NCBI GenBank assembly: GCA_036971475.1
Contig: JBAIZL010000002.1
Coordinates: 331,925,820 to 331,989,819, forward strand
Length of the DNA stretch: 64,000 bases
Source of the DNA: Prosapia bicincta
Taxonomy: Eukaryota > Arthropoda > Insecta > Hemiptera > Cercopidae
Reading direction: 5' to 3'
Shown here: in pieces, positions 49,495-62,544 of the stretch
Layout: each line of letters starts with the position of its first letter
Numbering within the stretch: the stretch's first letter is position 1
Made by a program: the position numbers and the translations under genes
Notes under the pieces: model-generated
What the model was told of the DNA's origin: nothing
Databases searched by the model: none
Seen by the model: the letters and a program-made list of their open reading frames with translations, nothing else

Positions 49495-52400
49495 CCAAAT
49501 CGCTCCAGTCACGCCCGTTGAAGTATAAATACCGCCCTATTGAAGAAATGCTATGTTTGTACCTCCTTGTTACACCTACATCCACCCATAAGGACTAAAT
49601 CCCGCCCAAAACTGATATAGACGTTTTATTTATCGTTCATTAGGGTGAACGACCTCAATTTAGAGTAAATAATCTAAATAAACAGACTATTGTTGACCTA
49701 CCTTCGATTTTTCTATTATATACGACCTAGATATGAAATAACAACCCTAAATAATATCAGAATCACACCTATCACTGCCCAAATCGCTCCAGTCACGCCC
49801 GTTGAAGTAGAAATACCGCCCTATTGAAGAAATGCTATGTTTGTACCTCCTTGTCACACCTACATCCACCCATAAGGACTAAATCCCGCCCAAAACTGAT
49901 ATAGATGTTTTATTTATCGTTCATTAGGGTGAACGACCTCAATTTAGAGTAAATAATCTAAATAAACAAACTATTGTTGACCTACTTTCGATTTTTCCAT
50001 TATATACGACCTAGATATGAAATAACAACCCCAAATAATATCAGGAACACACCTATCACTGCCCAAATCGCTCCAGTCACGCCCGTTGAAGTAGAAATCC
50101 CGCCCTATTGAAGAAATGCTATGTTTGTACCTCCTTGTCACACCTACATCCACCCATAAGGACTAAATCCCGCCCAAAACTGATATAGACGTTTTATTTA
50201 TCGTTCATTAGGGTGAACGACCTCAATTTAGAGTAAATAATCTAAATAAACAAACTATTGTTGACCTACTTTCGATTTTTCCATTATATACGACCTAGAT
50301 ATGAAATAACAACCCCAAATAATATCAGGAACACACCTATCACTGCCCAAATCGCTCCAGTCACGCCCGTTGAAGTAGAAATCCCGCCCTATTGAAGAAA
50401 TGCTATGTTTGTACCTCCTTGTCACACCTACATCCCCCCATAAGGACTAAATCCCGCCCAAAACAGATATAGACATTTTATTTATCGTTCATTAGGGTGA
50501 ACGACCTCAATTTAGAGTAAATAAACTAAATAAACATACTATTGTTGACCTACTTTCGATTTTTCTATTATATACGACCTAGATATGAAATAACAACCCA
50601 AATAATATCAGGAACAAACCTATCACTGCCCAAATCGCTCCAGTCACGCCCGTTGAAGTATAAATACCGCCCTATTGAAGAAACGCTATGTTTGTACCTC
50701 CTTGTCACACCTACATCCACCCATAAGGACTAAATCCCGCCCAAAACTGATATAGATGTTTTATTTATCGTTCATTAGGGTGAACCACCTCAATTTAGAG
50801 TAAATAAACTAAATAAACATACTATTGTTGACCTACTTTCGATTTTTCCATTATATACGACCTAGATATGAAATAACAACCCCAAATAATATCAGGAACA
50901 CACCTATCACTGCCCAAATCGCACCAGTCACGCACGTTGAAGTACAAATACCGCCCTATTGAAGAAATGCTATGTTTGTACCTCCTTGTCACACCTCATC
51001 CCCCCATAAGGACTACATCCCGCCCAAAACAGATATAGACATTTTATTTATCGTTCATTAGGGTGAACGACCTCAATTTAGAGTAAATAATCTAAATAAA
51101 CAGACTATTGTTGACCTACTTTCGATTTTTCCATTATATACGACCTAGATATGAAATAACAACCCAAATAATATCAGGAACAAACCTATCACTGCCCAAA
51201 TCGCTCCAGTCACGCCCGTTGAAGTATAAATACCGCCCAATGAAGAAATGCTATGTTTGTACCTCCTTGTCACACCTACATCCACCCATAAAGACTACAT
51301 CCCGCCCAAAACAGTTATAGACGTTTTATTTATCGTTCATTATTGGTGAACGACCTCAATTTAGAGTAAATAATCTAAATAAACAGACTATTGTTGACCT
51401 ACTTTCGCTTTTCCTATTATATACGACCTAGATATGAAATAACAACCCAAATAATATCAGGATCTCACCTATCACTGCCCAAATCGCTCCAGTCACGCCC
51501 GTTGAAGTATAAATACCGCCCTATTGAAGAAATGCTATGTTTGTACCTCCTTGTCACACCTACATCCACCCATAAGGACTAAATCCCGCCCACAACTGAT
51601 ATAGACGTTTTATTTATCGTTCATTATTGGTGAACGACCTCAATTTAGAGTAAATAATCTAAATAAACAGACTATTGTTGACCTAATTTCGATTTTTCTA
51701 TTATATACGACCTAGATATGAAATAACAACCCAAGTAATATCAGGAACACACCTATCACTGCCCAAATCGCTCCAGTCACGCCCGTTGAAGTATAAATAC
51801 CGCCCTATTGAAGAAATGCTATGTTTGTACCTCCTTGTTACACCTACATCCACCCATAAGGACTAAATCCCGCCCAAAACTGATATAGACGTTTTATTTA
51901 TCGTTCATTAGGGTGAACGACCTCAATTTAGAGTAAATAATCTAAATAAACAGACTATTGTTGACCTACCTTCGATTTTTCTATTATATACGACCTAGAT
52001 ATGAAATAACAACCCTAAATAATATCAGAATCACACCTATCACTGCCCAAATCGCTCCAGTCACGCCCGTTGAAGTAGAAATACCGCCCTATTGAAGAAA
52101 TGCTATGTTTGTACCTCCTTGTCACACCTACATCCACCCATAAGGACTAAATCCCGCCCAAAACTGATATAGATGTTTTATTTATCGTTCATTAGGGTGA
52201 ACGACCTCAATTTAGAGTAAATAATCTAAATAAACAAACTATTGTTGACCTACTTTCGATTTTTCCATTATATACGACCTAGATATGAAATAACAACCCC
52301 AAATAATATCAGGAACACACCTATCACTGCCCAAATCGCTCCAGTCACGCCCGTTGAAGTAGAAATCCCGCCCTATTGAAGAAATGCTATGTTTGTACCT

Positions 52401-54098
52401 CCTTGTCACACCTACATCCACCCATAAGGACTAAATCCCGCCCAAAACTGATATAGACGTTTTATTTATCGTTCATTAGGGTGAACGACCTCAATTTAGA
52501 GTAAATAATCTAAATAAACAAACTATTGTTGACCTACTTTCGATTTTTCCATTATATACGACCTAGATATGAAATAACAACCCCAAATAATATCAGGAAC
52601 ACACCTATCACTGCCCAAATCGCTCCAGTCACGCCCGTTGAAGTAGAAATCCCGCCCTATTGAAGAAATGCTATGTTTGTACCTCCTTGTCACACCTACA
52701 TCCCCCCATAAGGACTAAATCCCGCCCAAAACAGATATAGACATTTTATTTATCGTTCATTAGGGTGAACGACCTCAATTTAGAGTAAATAAACTAAATA
52801 AACATACTATTGTTGACCTACTTTCGATTTTTCTATTATATACGACCTAGATATGAAATAACAACCCAAATAATATCAGGAACAAACCTATCACTGCCCA
52901 AATCGCTCCAGTCACGCCCGTTGAAGTATAAATACCGCCCTATTGAAGAAACGCTATGTTTGTACCTCCTTGTCACACCTACATCCACCCATAAGGACTA
53001 AATCCCGCCCAAAACTGATATAGATGTTTTATTTATCGTTCATTAGGGTGAACCACCTCAATTTAGAGTAAATAAACTAAATAAACATACTATTGTTGAC
53101 CTACTTTCGATTTTTCCATTATATACGACCTAGATATGAAATAACAACCCCAAATAATATCAGGAACACACCTATCACTGCCCAAATCGCACCAGTCACG
53201 CACGTTGAAGTACAAATACCGCCCTATTGAAGAAATGCTATGTTTGTACCTCCTTGTCACACCTCATCCCCCCATAAGGACTACATCCCGCCCAAAACAG
53301 ATATAGACATTTTATTTATCGTTCATTAGGGTGAACGACCTCAATTTAGAGTAAATAATCTAAATAAACAGACTATTGTTGACCTACTTTCGATTTTTCC
53401 ATTATATACGACCTAGATATGAAATAACAACCCAAATAATATCAGGAACAAACCTATCACTGCCCAAATCGCTCCAGTCACGCCCGTTGAAGTATAAATA
53501 CCGCCCAATGAAGAAATGCTATGTTTGTACCTCCTTGTCACACCTACATCCACCCATAAAGACTACATCCCGCCCAAAACAGTTATAGACGTTTTATTTA
53601 TCGTTCATTATTGGTGAACGACCTCAATTTAGAGTAAATAATCTAAATAAACAGACTATTGTTGACCTACTTTCGCTTTTCCTATTATATACGACCTAGA
53701 TATGAAATAACAACCCAAATAATATCAGGATCTCACCTATCACTGCCCAAATCGCTCCAGTCACGCCCGTTGAAGTATAAATACCGCCCTATTGAAGAAA
53801 TGCTATGTTTGTACCTCCTTGTCACACCTACATCCACCCATAAGGACTAAATCCCGCCCACAACTGATATAGACGTTTTATTTATCGTTCATTATTGGTG
53901 AACGACCTCAATTTAGAGTAAATAATCTAAATAAACAGACTATTGTTGACCTAATTTCGATTTTTCTATTATATACGACCTAGATATGAAATAACAACCC
54001 AAGTAATATCAGGAACACACCTATCACTGCCCAAATCGCTCCAGTCACGCCCGTTGAAGTATAAATACCGCCCTATTGAAGAAATGCTATGTTTGTAC
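49495..54098 (+). repeat. Two-copy duplication of an 8-monomer block (2268 bp)
   Basis: Monomers at 49971/52239, 50542/52810, 51108/53376 and 51391/53659 pair at exactly 2268 bp. The rare CACACCTCATCCCCCC (about 50990 and 53258) and CCGCCCAATGAAGAAATG (about 51233 and 53501) variants pair too. The match fails before about 49495 and after about 54098. Confidence 0.8.
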
Positions 54099-55078
54099 CT
54101 CTTTGTCACACCTACATCCACCCATAAGGAGTAAATCCCGCCCAAAACTGATATAGACGTTTTATTTATCTTTCATTAGGGTGAACGACCTCAATTTAGA
54201 GTATATAATCTAAAATAAACAGACTATTGTTGACCTACCTTCGATTGTTCTATTATATACGACCTAGATATGAAATAACAACCCAAATAATATCAGGAAC
54301 ACACCTATCACTGCCCAAATCGCTCCAGTCACGCCCGTTGAAGTAAAAATACCGCCCTATTGAAGAAATGCTATGTTTGTACCTCCTTGTCACACCTACA
54401 TCCACCCATAAGGACTAAATCCCGCCCAAAACTGATATAGATGTTTTATTTATCGTTCATTAGGGTGAACGACCTTAATTTAGAGTAAATAATCTAAAAT
54501 AAACAGACTATTGTTGACCTACCTTCGATTGTTCCATTATATACGACCTAGATATGAAATAACAACATAAATAATATCAGGAACACACCTATCACTGCCC
54601 AAATCGCTCCAGTCACGCACGTTGAAGTAAAAATACCGCCCTATTGAAGAAATGCTATGTTTGTACCTCCTTGTCACACCTACATCCACCCATAAGGACT
54701 AAATCCCGCCCAAAACTGATATAGACGTTTTATTTATCGTTCATTAGGGTGAACGACCTCAATTTAGAGTAAATAATCTAAACTAAACAGACTATTGTTG
54801 ACCTACCTTCGATTTTTCTATTATATACGACCTAGATATGAAATAACAACCCAAATAATATCAGGAACACACCTATCACTGCCCAAATCGCTCCAGTCAC
54901 GCCCGTTCAAGTAAAAATACCGCCCTATTGAAGAAATGCTATGTTTGTACCTCCTTGTCACACCTACATCCACCCATAAGGACTAAATCCCGCCCAAAAC
55001 TGATATAGACGATTTATTTATCGTTCATTAGGGTTTACGACCTCAATTTAGAATAAATAATCTAAAATAAACAGACTA

Positions 55079-56720
55079 TTGTTGACCTACTTTCGATTTT
55101 TCTATTATATACGACCTAGATATGAAATAACAACCCAAATAATATCAGGAACACACCTATCACTGCCCAAATCGCTCCAGTCACGCCCGTTGAAGTATAA
55201 ATACCGCCCTATTGAAGAAATGCTATGTTTGTACCTCCTTGTCACACCTACATCCACCCATAAGGACTAAATCCCGCCCACAACTGATATAGACGTTTTA
55301 TTTATCGTTCATTAGGGTGAACGACCTCAATTTAGAGTAAATAATCTAAAATAAACAGACTATTGTTGACCTACTTTCGATTTTTCTATTATATACGACC
55401 TAGATATGAAATAACAACCCAAATAATATCAGTAACACACCTATCACTGCCCAAATCGCTCCAGTCACGCCCGTTGAAGTATAAATACCGCCCTATTGAA
55501 GAAATGCTATGTTTGTACCTCCTTGTCACACCTACATCCACCCATAAGGACTAAATCCCGCCCACAACTGATATAGACGTTTTATTTATCGTTCATTAGG
55601 GTGAACGACCTCAATTTAGAGTAAATAATCTAAAATAAACAGACTATTGTTGACCTACTTTCAATTTTTCTATTATATACGACTTAGATATGAAATAACA
55701 ACCCAAATAATATCAGGAACACACCTATCACTGCCCAAATCGCTCCAGTCACGCCCGTTGAAGTATAAATACCGCCCTATTGAAGAAATGCTATGTTTGT
55801 ACCTCCTTGTCACACCTACATCCACCCATAAGGACTAAATCCCGCCCACAACTGATATAGACGTTTTATTTATCGTTCATTAGGGTGAACGACCTCAATT
55901 TAGAGTAAATAATCTAAAATAAACAGACTATTGTTGACCTACTTTCGATTTTTCTATTATATACGACCTAGATATGAAATAACAACCCAAATAATATCAG
56001 GAACACACCTATCACTGCCCAAATCGCTCCAGTCACGCCCGTTGAAGTATAAATACCGCCCTATTGAAGAAATGCTATGTTTGTACCTCCTTGTCACACC
56101 TACATCCACCCATAAGGACTAAATCCCGCCCACAACTGATATAGACGTTTTATTTATCGTTCATTAGGGTGAACGACCTCAATTTAGAGTAAATAATCTA
56201 AAATAAACAGACTATTGTTGACCTACTTTCGATTTTTCTATTATATACGACTTAGATATGAAATAACAACCCAAATAATATCAGGAACACACCTATCACT
56301 GCCCAAATCGCTCCAGTCACGCCCGTTGAAGTATAAATACCGCCCTATTGAAGAAATGCTATGTTTGTACCTCCTTGTCACACCTACATCCACCCATAAG
56401 GACTAAATCCCGCCCACAACTGATATAGACGTTTTATTTATCGTTCATTAGGGTGAACGACCTCAATTTAGAGTAAATAATCTAAAATAAACAGACTATT
56501 GTTGACCTACTTTCAATTTTTCTATTATATACGACCTAGATATGAAATAACAACCCAAATAATATCAGGAACACACCTATCACTGCCCAAATCGCTCCAG
56601 TCACGCCCGTTGAAGTATAAATACCGCCCTATTGAAGAAATGCTATGTTTGTACCTCCTTGTCACACCTACATCCACCCATAAAGATTACAACCCGCCCA
56701 AAACAGTTATAGACGTTTTA
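55079..56720 (+). repeat. Run of near-identical monomers, partly with a 2-monomer periodicity
   Basis: Six successive units at exact 284-bp spacing (55079, 55363, 55647, 55931, 56215, 56499) share the CCCGCCCACAACTGATATAG variant. Some markers, such as ACTTTCAATTTTTC and ACGACTTAGATATG, appear in alternate or nearby units. This is the most homogeneous local stretch of the array. Confidence 0.65.
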
Positions 56721-59700
56721 TTTATAGTCGTTCATTAGGGTGAACGACCTCAATTTAGAGTAAATAATCTAAATAAACAGACTATTGTTCACCTACTTTC
56801 GATTTTTCTATTATATACGACCTAGATATGAAATAACAACCCAAATAATATCAGGAACACACCTATCACTGCCCAAATCGCTCCAGTCACGCCCGTTGAA
56901 GTAGAAATACCGCCCTATTGAAGAAATGCTATGTCTGTACCTCCTTGTCACACCTACATCCACCCATAAGGACTAAATCCCGCCCAAAACCGATATAGAC
57001 GTTTTATTTATCGTTCATTAGGGTGAACCACCTCAATTTAGAGTAAATAGTCTAAATAAACAGACTATTGTTGACCTACTTTCGATTTTTTTTATATATA
57101 CGACTAGATATGAAATAACAACCCAAATAATATCAGGAACACATCTATCACTGCCCAAATCGCTCCAGTCACGCCCGTTGAAGTAAAAATACCGCCCTAT
57201 TGAAGAAACGCTATGTTTGTACCTCCTTGTCACACCTACATCCACCCATAAGGACTAAATCCCGCCCAAAACTGATATAGACGTTTTATTTATCGTTCAT
57301 TAGGGTGAACGACCTCAATTTAGAGTAAATAATCTAAAATAAACAGACTATTGTTGACCTACCTTCGATTTTTCCATTATATACGACCTAGATATGAAAC
57401 AACAACCCAAATAATATCAGGAACACACCTATCACTGCCCAAATCGCTCCAGTCACGCACGTTGAAGTAAAAATACCGCCCTATTGAAGAAATGCTATGT
57501 TTGTACCTCCTTGTCACACCTACATCCACCCATAAGGACTAAATCCCGCCCAAAACTGATATAGACGTTTTGTTTATCGTTCATTAGGGTGAACCACCTC
57601 AATTTAGAGTAAATAATCTAAAATAAACAGACTATTGGTGACCTACTTTCGATTTTTCTATTATATACGACCTAGATATGAAATAACAACCCAAATAATA
57701 TCAGGAACACACCTATCACTGCCCAAAATCGCTTCAGTCACGCCAGTGGAAGTATAAATACCGCCCTATTGAAGAAATGCTATGTTTGTACCTCCTTGTC
57801 ACACCTACATCCCCCCATAAGGACTAAATCCCGCCCAAAACTGATATAGACGTTTTATTTATCGTTCATTAGGGTGAACGACCTCAATTTAGAATAAATA
57901 ATCTAAAATAAACAGACTATTGTTGACCTACTTTCGATTTTTCTATTATATACGACCTAGATATGAAATAACAACCCAAATAATATCAGGAACACACCTA
58001 TCACTGCCCAAATCGCTCCAGTCACGCCCGTTGAAGTATAAATACCGCCCTATTGATGAAATGTTATGTTTGTACCTCCTTGTCACACCTACATCCACCC
58101 ATAAGGAGTAAATCCCGCCCAAAACTGATATAGACGTTTTATTTATCGTTCATTAGGGTGAACGACCTCAATTTAGAGTAAATAATCTAAAATAAACAGA
58201 CTATTGTTGACCTACCTTCGATTTTTCTATTATATACGATCTAGATATGAAATAACAACCCAAATAATATCAGGAACACACCTATCACTGCCCAAATCGC
58301 TCCAGTCACGCCCGTTGAAGTAAAAATACCGCCCTATTGAAGAAATGCTATGTTTGTACCTCCTTGTCACACCTACATCCAACCCATAAGGACTAAATCC
58401 CGCCCAAAACTGATATAGACGATTTATTTATCGTTCATTAGGGTTTACGACCTCAATTTAGAATAAATAGTCTAAAATAAACAGACTATTGTTGACCTAC
58501 TTTTGATTTTTCTATTATATACGACCTAGATATGAAATAACAACCCAAATAATATCAGGAACACACCTATCACTGCCCAAATCGCTCCAGTCACGCCCGT
58601 TGAAGTAGAAATACCGTCCTATTGAATAAATGCTATGTCTGTACCTCCTTGTCACACCTACATCCACCCATAAGGACTAAATCCCGCCCAAAACTGATAT
58701 AGACGTTTTATTTATCGTTCATTAGGGTGAACCACCTCAATTTAGAGTAAATAGTCTAAATAAACAGACTATTGTTGACCTACTTTCGATTTTTTTATAT
58801 ATACGACTAGATATGAAATAACAACCCAAATAATATCAGGAATACATCTATCACTGCCCAAATCGCTCCAGTCACGCCCGTTGAAGTAAAAATACCGCCC
58901 TATTGAAGAAACGCTATGTTTGTACCTCCTTGTCACACCTACATCCACCCATAAGGACTAAATCCCGCCCAAAACTGATATAGATGTTTTATTTATCGTT
59001 CATTAGGGTGAACCGCCTCAATTTAGAGTAAATAGTCTAAATAAACAGACTATTGTTGACCTACTTTCGATTTTTTTATATATACGACTAGATATGAAAT
59101 AACAACCCAAATAATATCAGGAACACATCTATCACTGCCCAAATCGCTCCAGTCACGCCCGTTGAAGTAAAAATACCGCCCTATTGAAGAAACGCTATGT
59201 TTGTACCTCCTTGTCACACCTACATCCACTCATAAGGACTAAATCCCGCCCAAAACTGATATAGACGTTTTATGTATCGTTCATTAGGGTGAACCACCTC
59301 AATTTAGAGTAAATAATCTAAAATAAACAGACTATTGTTGACCTACCTTCGATTTTTCCATTATATACGACCTAGATATGAAATAACAACCCAAATAATA
59401 TCAGGAACACACCTATCACTGCCCAAATCGCTCCAGGCACGCACGTTGAAGTATAAATACCGCCCTATTGAAGAAATGCTATGTTTGTACCTTCTTGTCA
59501 CACCTACATCCACCCATAAGGAGTAAATCCCGCCCAAAACTGATATAGACATTTTATTTATCGTTCATTAGGGTGAACGACCTCAATTTAGAGTAAATAA
59601 TCTAAATAACCAGACTATTGTTGACCTACTTTCGATTTTTCCATTATATACGACCTAGATATGAAATAACAACCCCAAATAATATCAGGAACACACCTAT

Positions 59701-61006
59701 CACTGCCCAAATCGCTCCAGTCACGCCCGTTGAAGTATAAATACCGCCCTATTGAAGAAATGCTATGTTTGTACCTTCTTGTCACACCTACATCCACCCA
59801 TAAGGACTAAATCCCGCCCAAAACTGATATAGACATTTTATTTATCGTTCATTAGGGTGAACGACCTCAATTTAGAGTAAATAATCTAAATAACCAGACT
59901 ATTGTTGACCTACTTTCGATTTTTCCATTATATACGACCTAGATATGAAATAACAACCCCAAATAATATCAGGAACACACCTATCACTGCCCAAATCGCT
60001 CCAGTCACGCCCGTTGAAGTATAAATACCGCCCTATTGAAGAAATGCTATGTTTGTACCTCCTTGTCACACCTACATCCACCCATAAAGACTACATCCCG
60101 CCCAAAACAGTTATAGACGTTTTATTTATCGTTCATTATTGGTGAACGACCTCAATTTAGAGTAAATAATCTAAATAAACAGACTATTGTTGACCTACTT
60201 TCGATTTTTCTATTATATACGACCTAGATATGAAATAACAACCCAAATAATATCAGGATCTCACCTATCACTGCCCAAATCGCTCCAGTCACGCCCGTTG
60301 AAGTATAAATACCGCCCTATTGAAGAAATGCTATGTTTGTACCTCCTTGTCACACCTACATCCACCCATAAAGACTACATCCCGCCCAAAACAGTTATAG
60401 ACGTTTTATTTATCGTTCATTATTGGTGAACGACCTCAATTTAGAGTAAATAATCTAAATAAACAGACTATTGTTGACCTAATTTCGATTTTTCTATTAT
60501 ATACGACCTAGATATGAAATAACAACCCAAATAATATCAGGAACACAACTATCACTGCCCAAATCGCTCCAGTCACGCCCGTTGAAGTATAAATACCGCC
60601 CTATTGAAGAAATGCTATGTTTGTACCTCCTTGTCACACCTACATCCACCCATAAAGACTACATCCCGCCCAAAACTGATATAGACGTTTTATTTATCGT
60701 TCATTAGGGTGAACGACCTCAATTTAGAGTAAATAATCTAAATAAACAGACTATTGTTGACCTAATTTCGATTTTTCTATTATATACGACCTAGATATGA
60801 AATAACAACCCAAATAATATCAGGAACACAACTATCACTGCCCAAATCGCTCCAGTCATGCCCGTTGAAGTATAAATACCGCCCTATTGAAGAAATGCTA
60901 TGTTTGTACCTCCTTGTCACACCTACATCCACCCATAAAGACTACATTCCGCCCAAAACAGTTATAGACGTTTTATTTATCGTTCATTATTGGTGAACGA
61001 CCTAAA

Positions 61007-62367
61007 TCAGAGAAGTTCTGGGAGTAAAAAGTAAACTGTCTCCTTGTGGCATTTCCTGACCAACATTGTTTTAGAAACAAATAGTCGACAGCTTTTGTAA
61101 AAATAAATTAAATAGTGATATACAAAAAAGCAAAAAAATATTTAATCCTTAAATATCATTAACCTTGTAAAAAATTACACAAGTAACACTTAGGCGAATA
61201 AAAACAACAGAATTGCTATTTTAAAAAATAGCTATTGAAAACCAATAGTAGAAGTGACCATAAAAAAGATGGAAGATTATCATTAAAAAGGACAGTGCCT
61301 AAAGATTTCAAATGGATTTGGTAAACAGAACACTTGTGAACTTGACTCTGAACACCCATAAGCCATAGAGTTAATTTAAAAGCAATAAGCTATCACTAGC
61401 GTTAACGTAAACTGTTTAGCTAGGAAATTGTTATAATATACCAGTGCAAGTAAAATCTTGCAACAGTCATGCGTGTAGTGGTACATAAATCGCCTTTAAA
61501 TTATAAATGCATAAAATGAACATTTTAAAATATGTACTTTTATGTCATACAACTTAATATACTTGTCTCAACTACTTTTCTTCTAGCAACTATTTTTATG
61601 TAAGCTGAAAAAAAAATAAATTATGACAATTATTATAACTCTTTGCATGTGTATTTGTGTACCATGATGTATAAACCACTAGGGAACAAACATGATATAG
61701 AGTTAAAGCACTTTGTGTGACTCTATTTGCATTAGACTATTTTTGTCACTGGTATTATTAACTGTTTCCCATTATAATTAAAGAATAAATATGCTACAAC
61801 TCACAAATATAAAAATTTTTATTTCAATTATAACTTTAATTATAACTTTCACTCACAAGCAGCTCGAATATTATTTATAAGTATGTTTCCCATTAATTAT
61901 TTACTTCTATAGATAATAATTTTTGAAGGTAGAAGGAAATCAATTATTTTTGGAAGATTTCTTCGACACTTTCAAATATATGAGATTTTTTTCTACAATA
62001 AAAAAAAAATAATTTTTGCTCCACCAAGTTCAACGTTATTTATATAAAGAACTAATTTTTAATTATTTAGTGATTTTGTTTATTAGATATTTGTATTGAT
62101 GGAAAATAAGCCCTTCAATTTGAGCTGTTAGAGATATGGCTATTTTTCAGCTCGTGGGATGATGAAAGGTCAATATTTCTAATCAGCATAAAAAATAATT
62201 CCATTATAAAAATACGTTATTACATAATACAAATATCACGTATAATATGTTTCTATTTGTAAATGTGCTTTAAAATTTCTGATAGTACTTTATAGAAACT
62301 TTTTTATAAAACTAAATGGTTAGTAAAAATGGAAGTATTTGGAATGACAGCAAAAACAGTCAGTCAC
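61007..62367 (-). other. ADSL: ADSL last intron, 5' part between exon and satellite
   Basis: AT-rich intron sequence without recognised repeats. On the minus strand it begins with the donor GTGACTGACTG immediately after the exon ending in CAG at 62368. Confidence 0.75.
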
Positions 62368-62544
62368 CTGATCCACTGCTCTTCCTATGAAAGTTTTAGG
62401 ATCCAAAAGAGCGTCCAAATAAGGCAATATGTTCTTGAAGTACAAGTGTGCTTTAATGCGATCAACCAAGTCATTGTCTCGCCCATGTTGTTTCACTTCA
62501 GCAGCAGCTTCCTGTGATAGCACTCGAATGTATTCATGACACAC
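62368..62544 (-). CDS. ADSL: Adenylosuccinate lyase, penultimate exon
   Basis: 59 codons in phase 0 on both sides: [20 protein letters not shown], then [16 protein letters not shown], then [18 protein letters not shown]. This matches the animal adenylosuccinate lyase C-terminal helical domain (CHE.IRVLSQ, KQ.G.DNDL..RI, LDPK.F.GRA). The acceptor upstream is GTTAACAG, and the donor is CAG followed by GTGACT. Joining to the exon at 17572-17661 gives GRAVDQ then VTEFLTEEV, which is continuous with the family pattern. The fumarate-releasing active-site residues are contributed mainly by earlier exons, which are not found between here and 64000. No stop or frameshift is present, so the gene looks functional. 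Confidence 0.9.

Larger units (their letters stand above)
18109..61006 (+). repeat. Satellite DNA array, about 150 head-to-tail monomers of 281-284 bp, within the ADSL intron
   Basis: The unit recurs every 284 or 283 bp, or 281 bp where AAATAACAACCCAAA has become AAATAACCCAAA. All copies have the same orientation, with no foreign insertion seen. Anchors in almost every unit are CCCAAATCGCTCCAGTCACG, CTATTGAAGAAATGCTATG, TTGTCACACCTACATCCACC and ATTATATACGACCTAGATAT. The edge units (18109-18390 and around 60990) are more diverged, as is usual for satellite borders. Short open frames of 60-80 codons on both strands recur once per unit; unit length is not a multiple of three, so they never join and are not genes. 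No similarity to tRNA, 5S rRNA, snRNA or a known satellite was recognised. The real copy number may differ because arrays are often collapsed in assemblies. Confidence 0.97.

Noticed and set aside
18521..60429. Dozens of recurring 60-83 codon open frames on both strands (for example beginning MLTYFRFFYYIRPRYE or MDVGVTRRYKHSISS)
   Set aside because: They recur once per satellite monomer, lie on both strands of the same DNA, never join because the unit is not a multiple of three, and vary in start and end with random substitutions. They show no coding constraint.
18109..61006. CRISPR-like array
   Set aside because: The units are contiguous 284-bp tandem monomers without short repeats separated by unique spacers, in a eukaryotic intron.
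18109..61006. TTAGGG as telomeric sequence
   Set aside because: The hexamer occurs once per monomer within a dyad, not as tandem TTAGGG repeats.
18109..61006. Hammerhead ribozyme in the satellite monomer
   Set aside because: No CUGANGA block followed by a helix and GAAA was found on either strand of the monomer.
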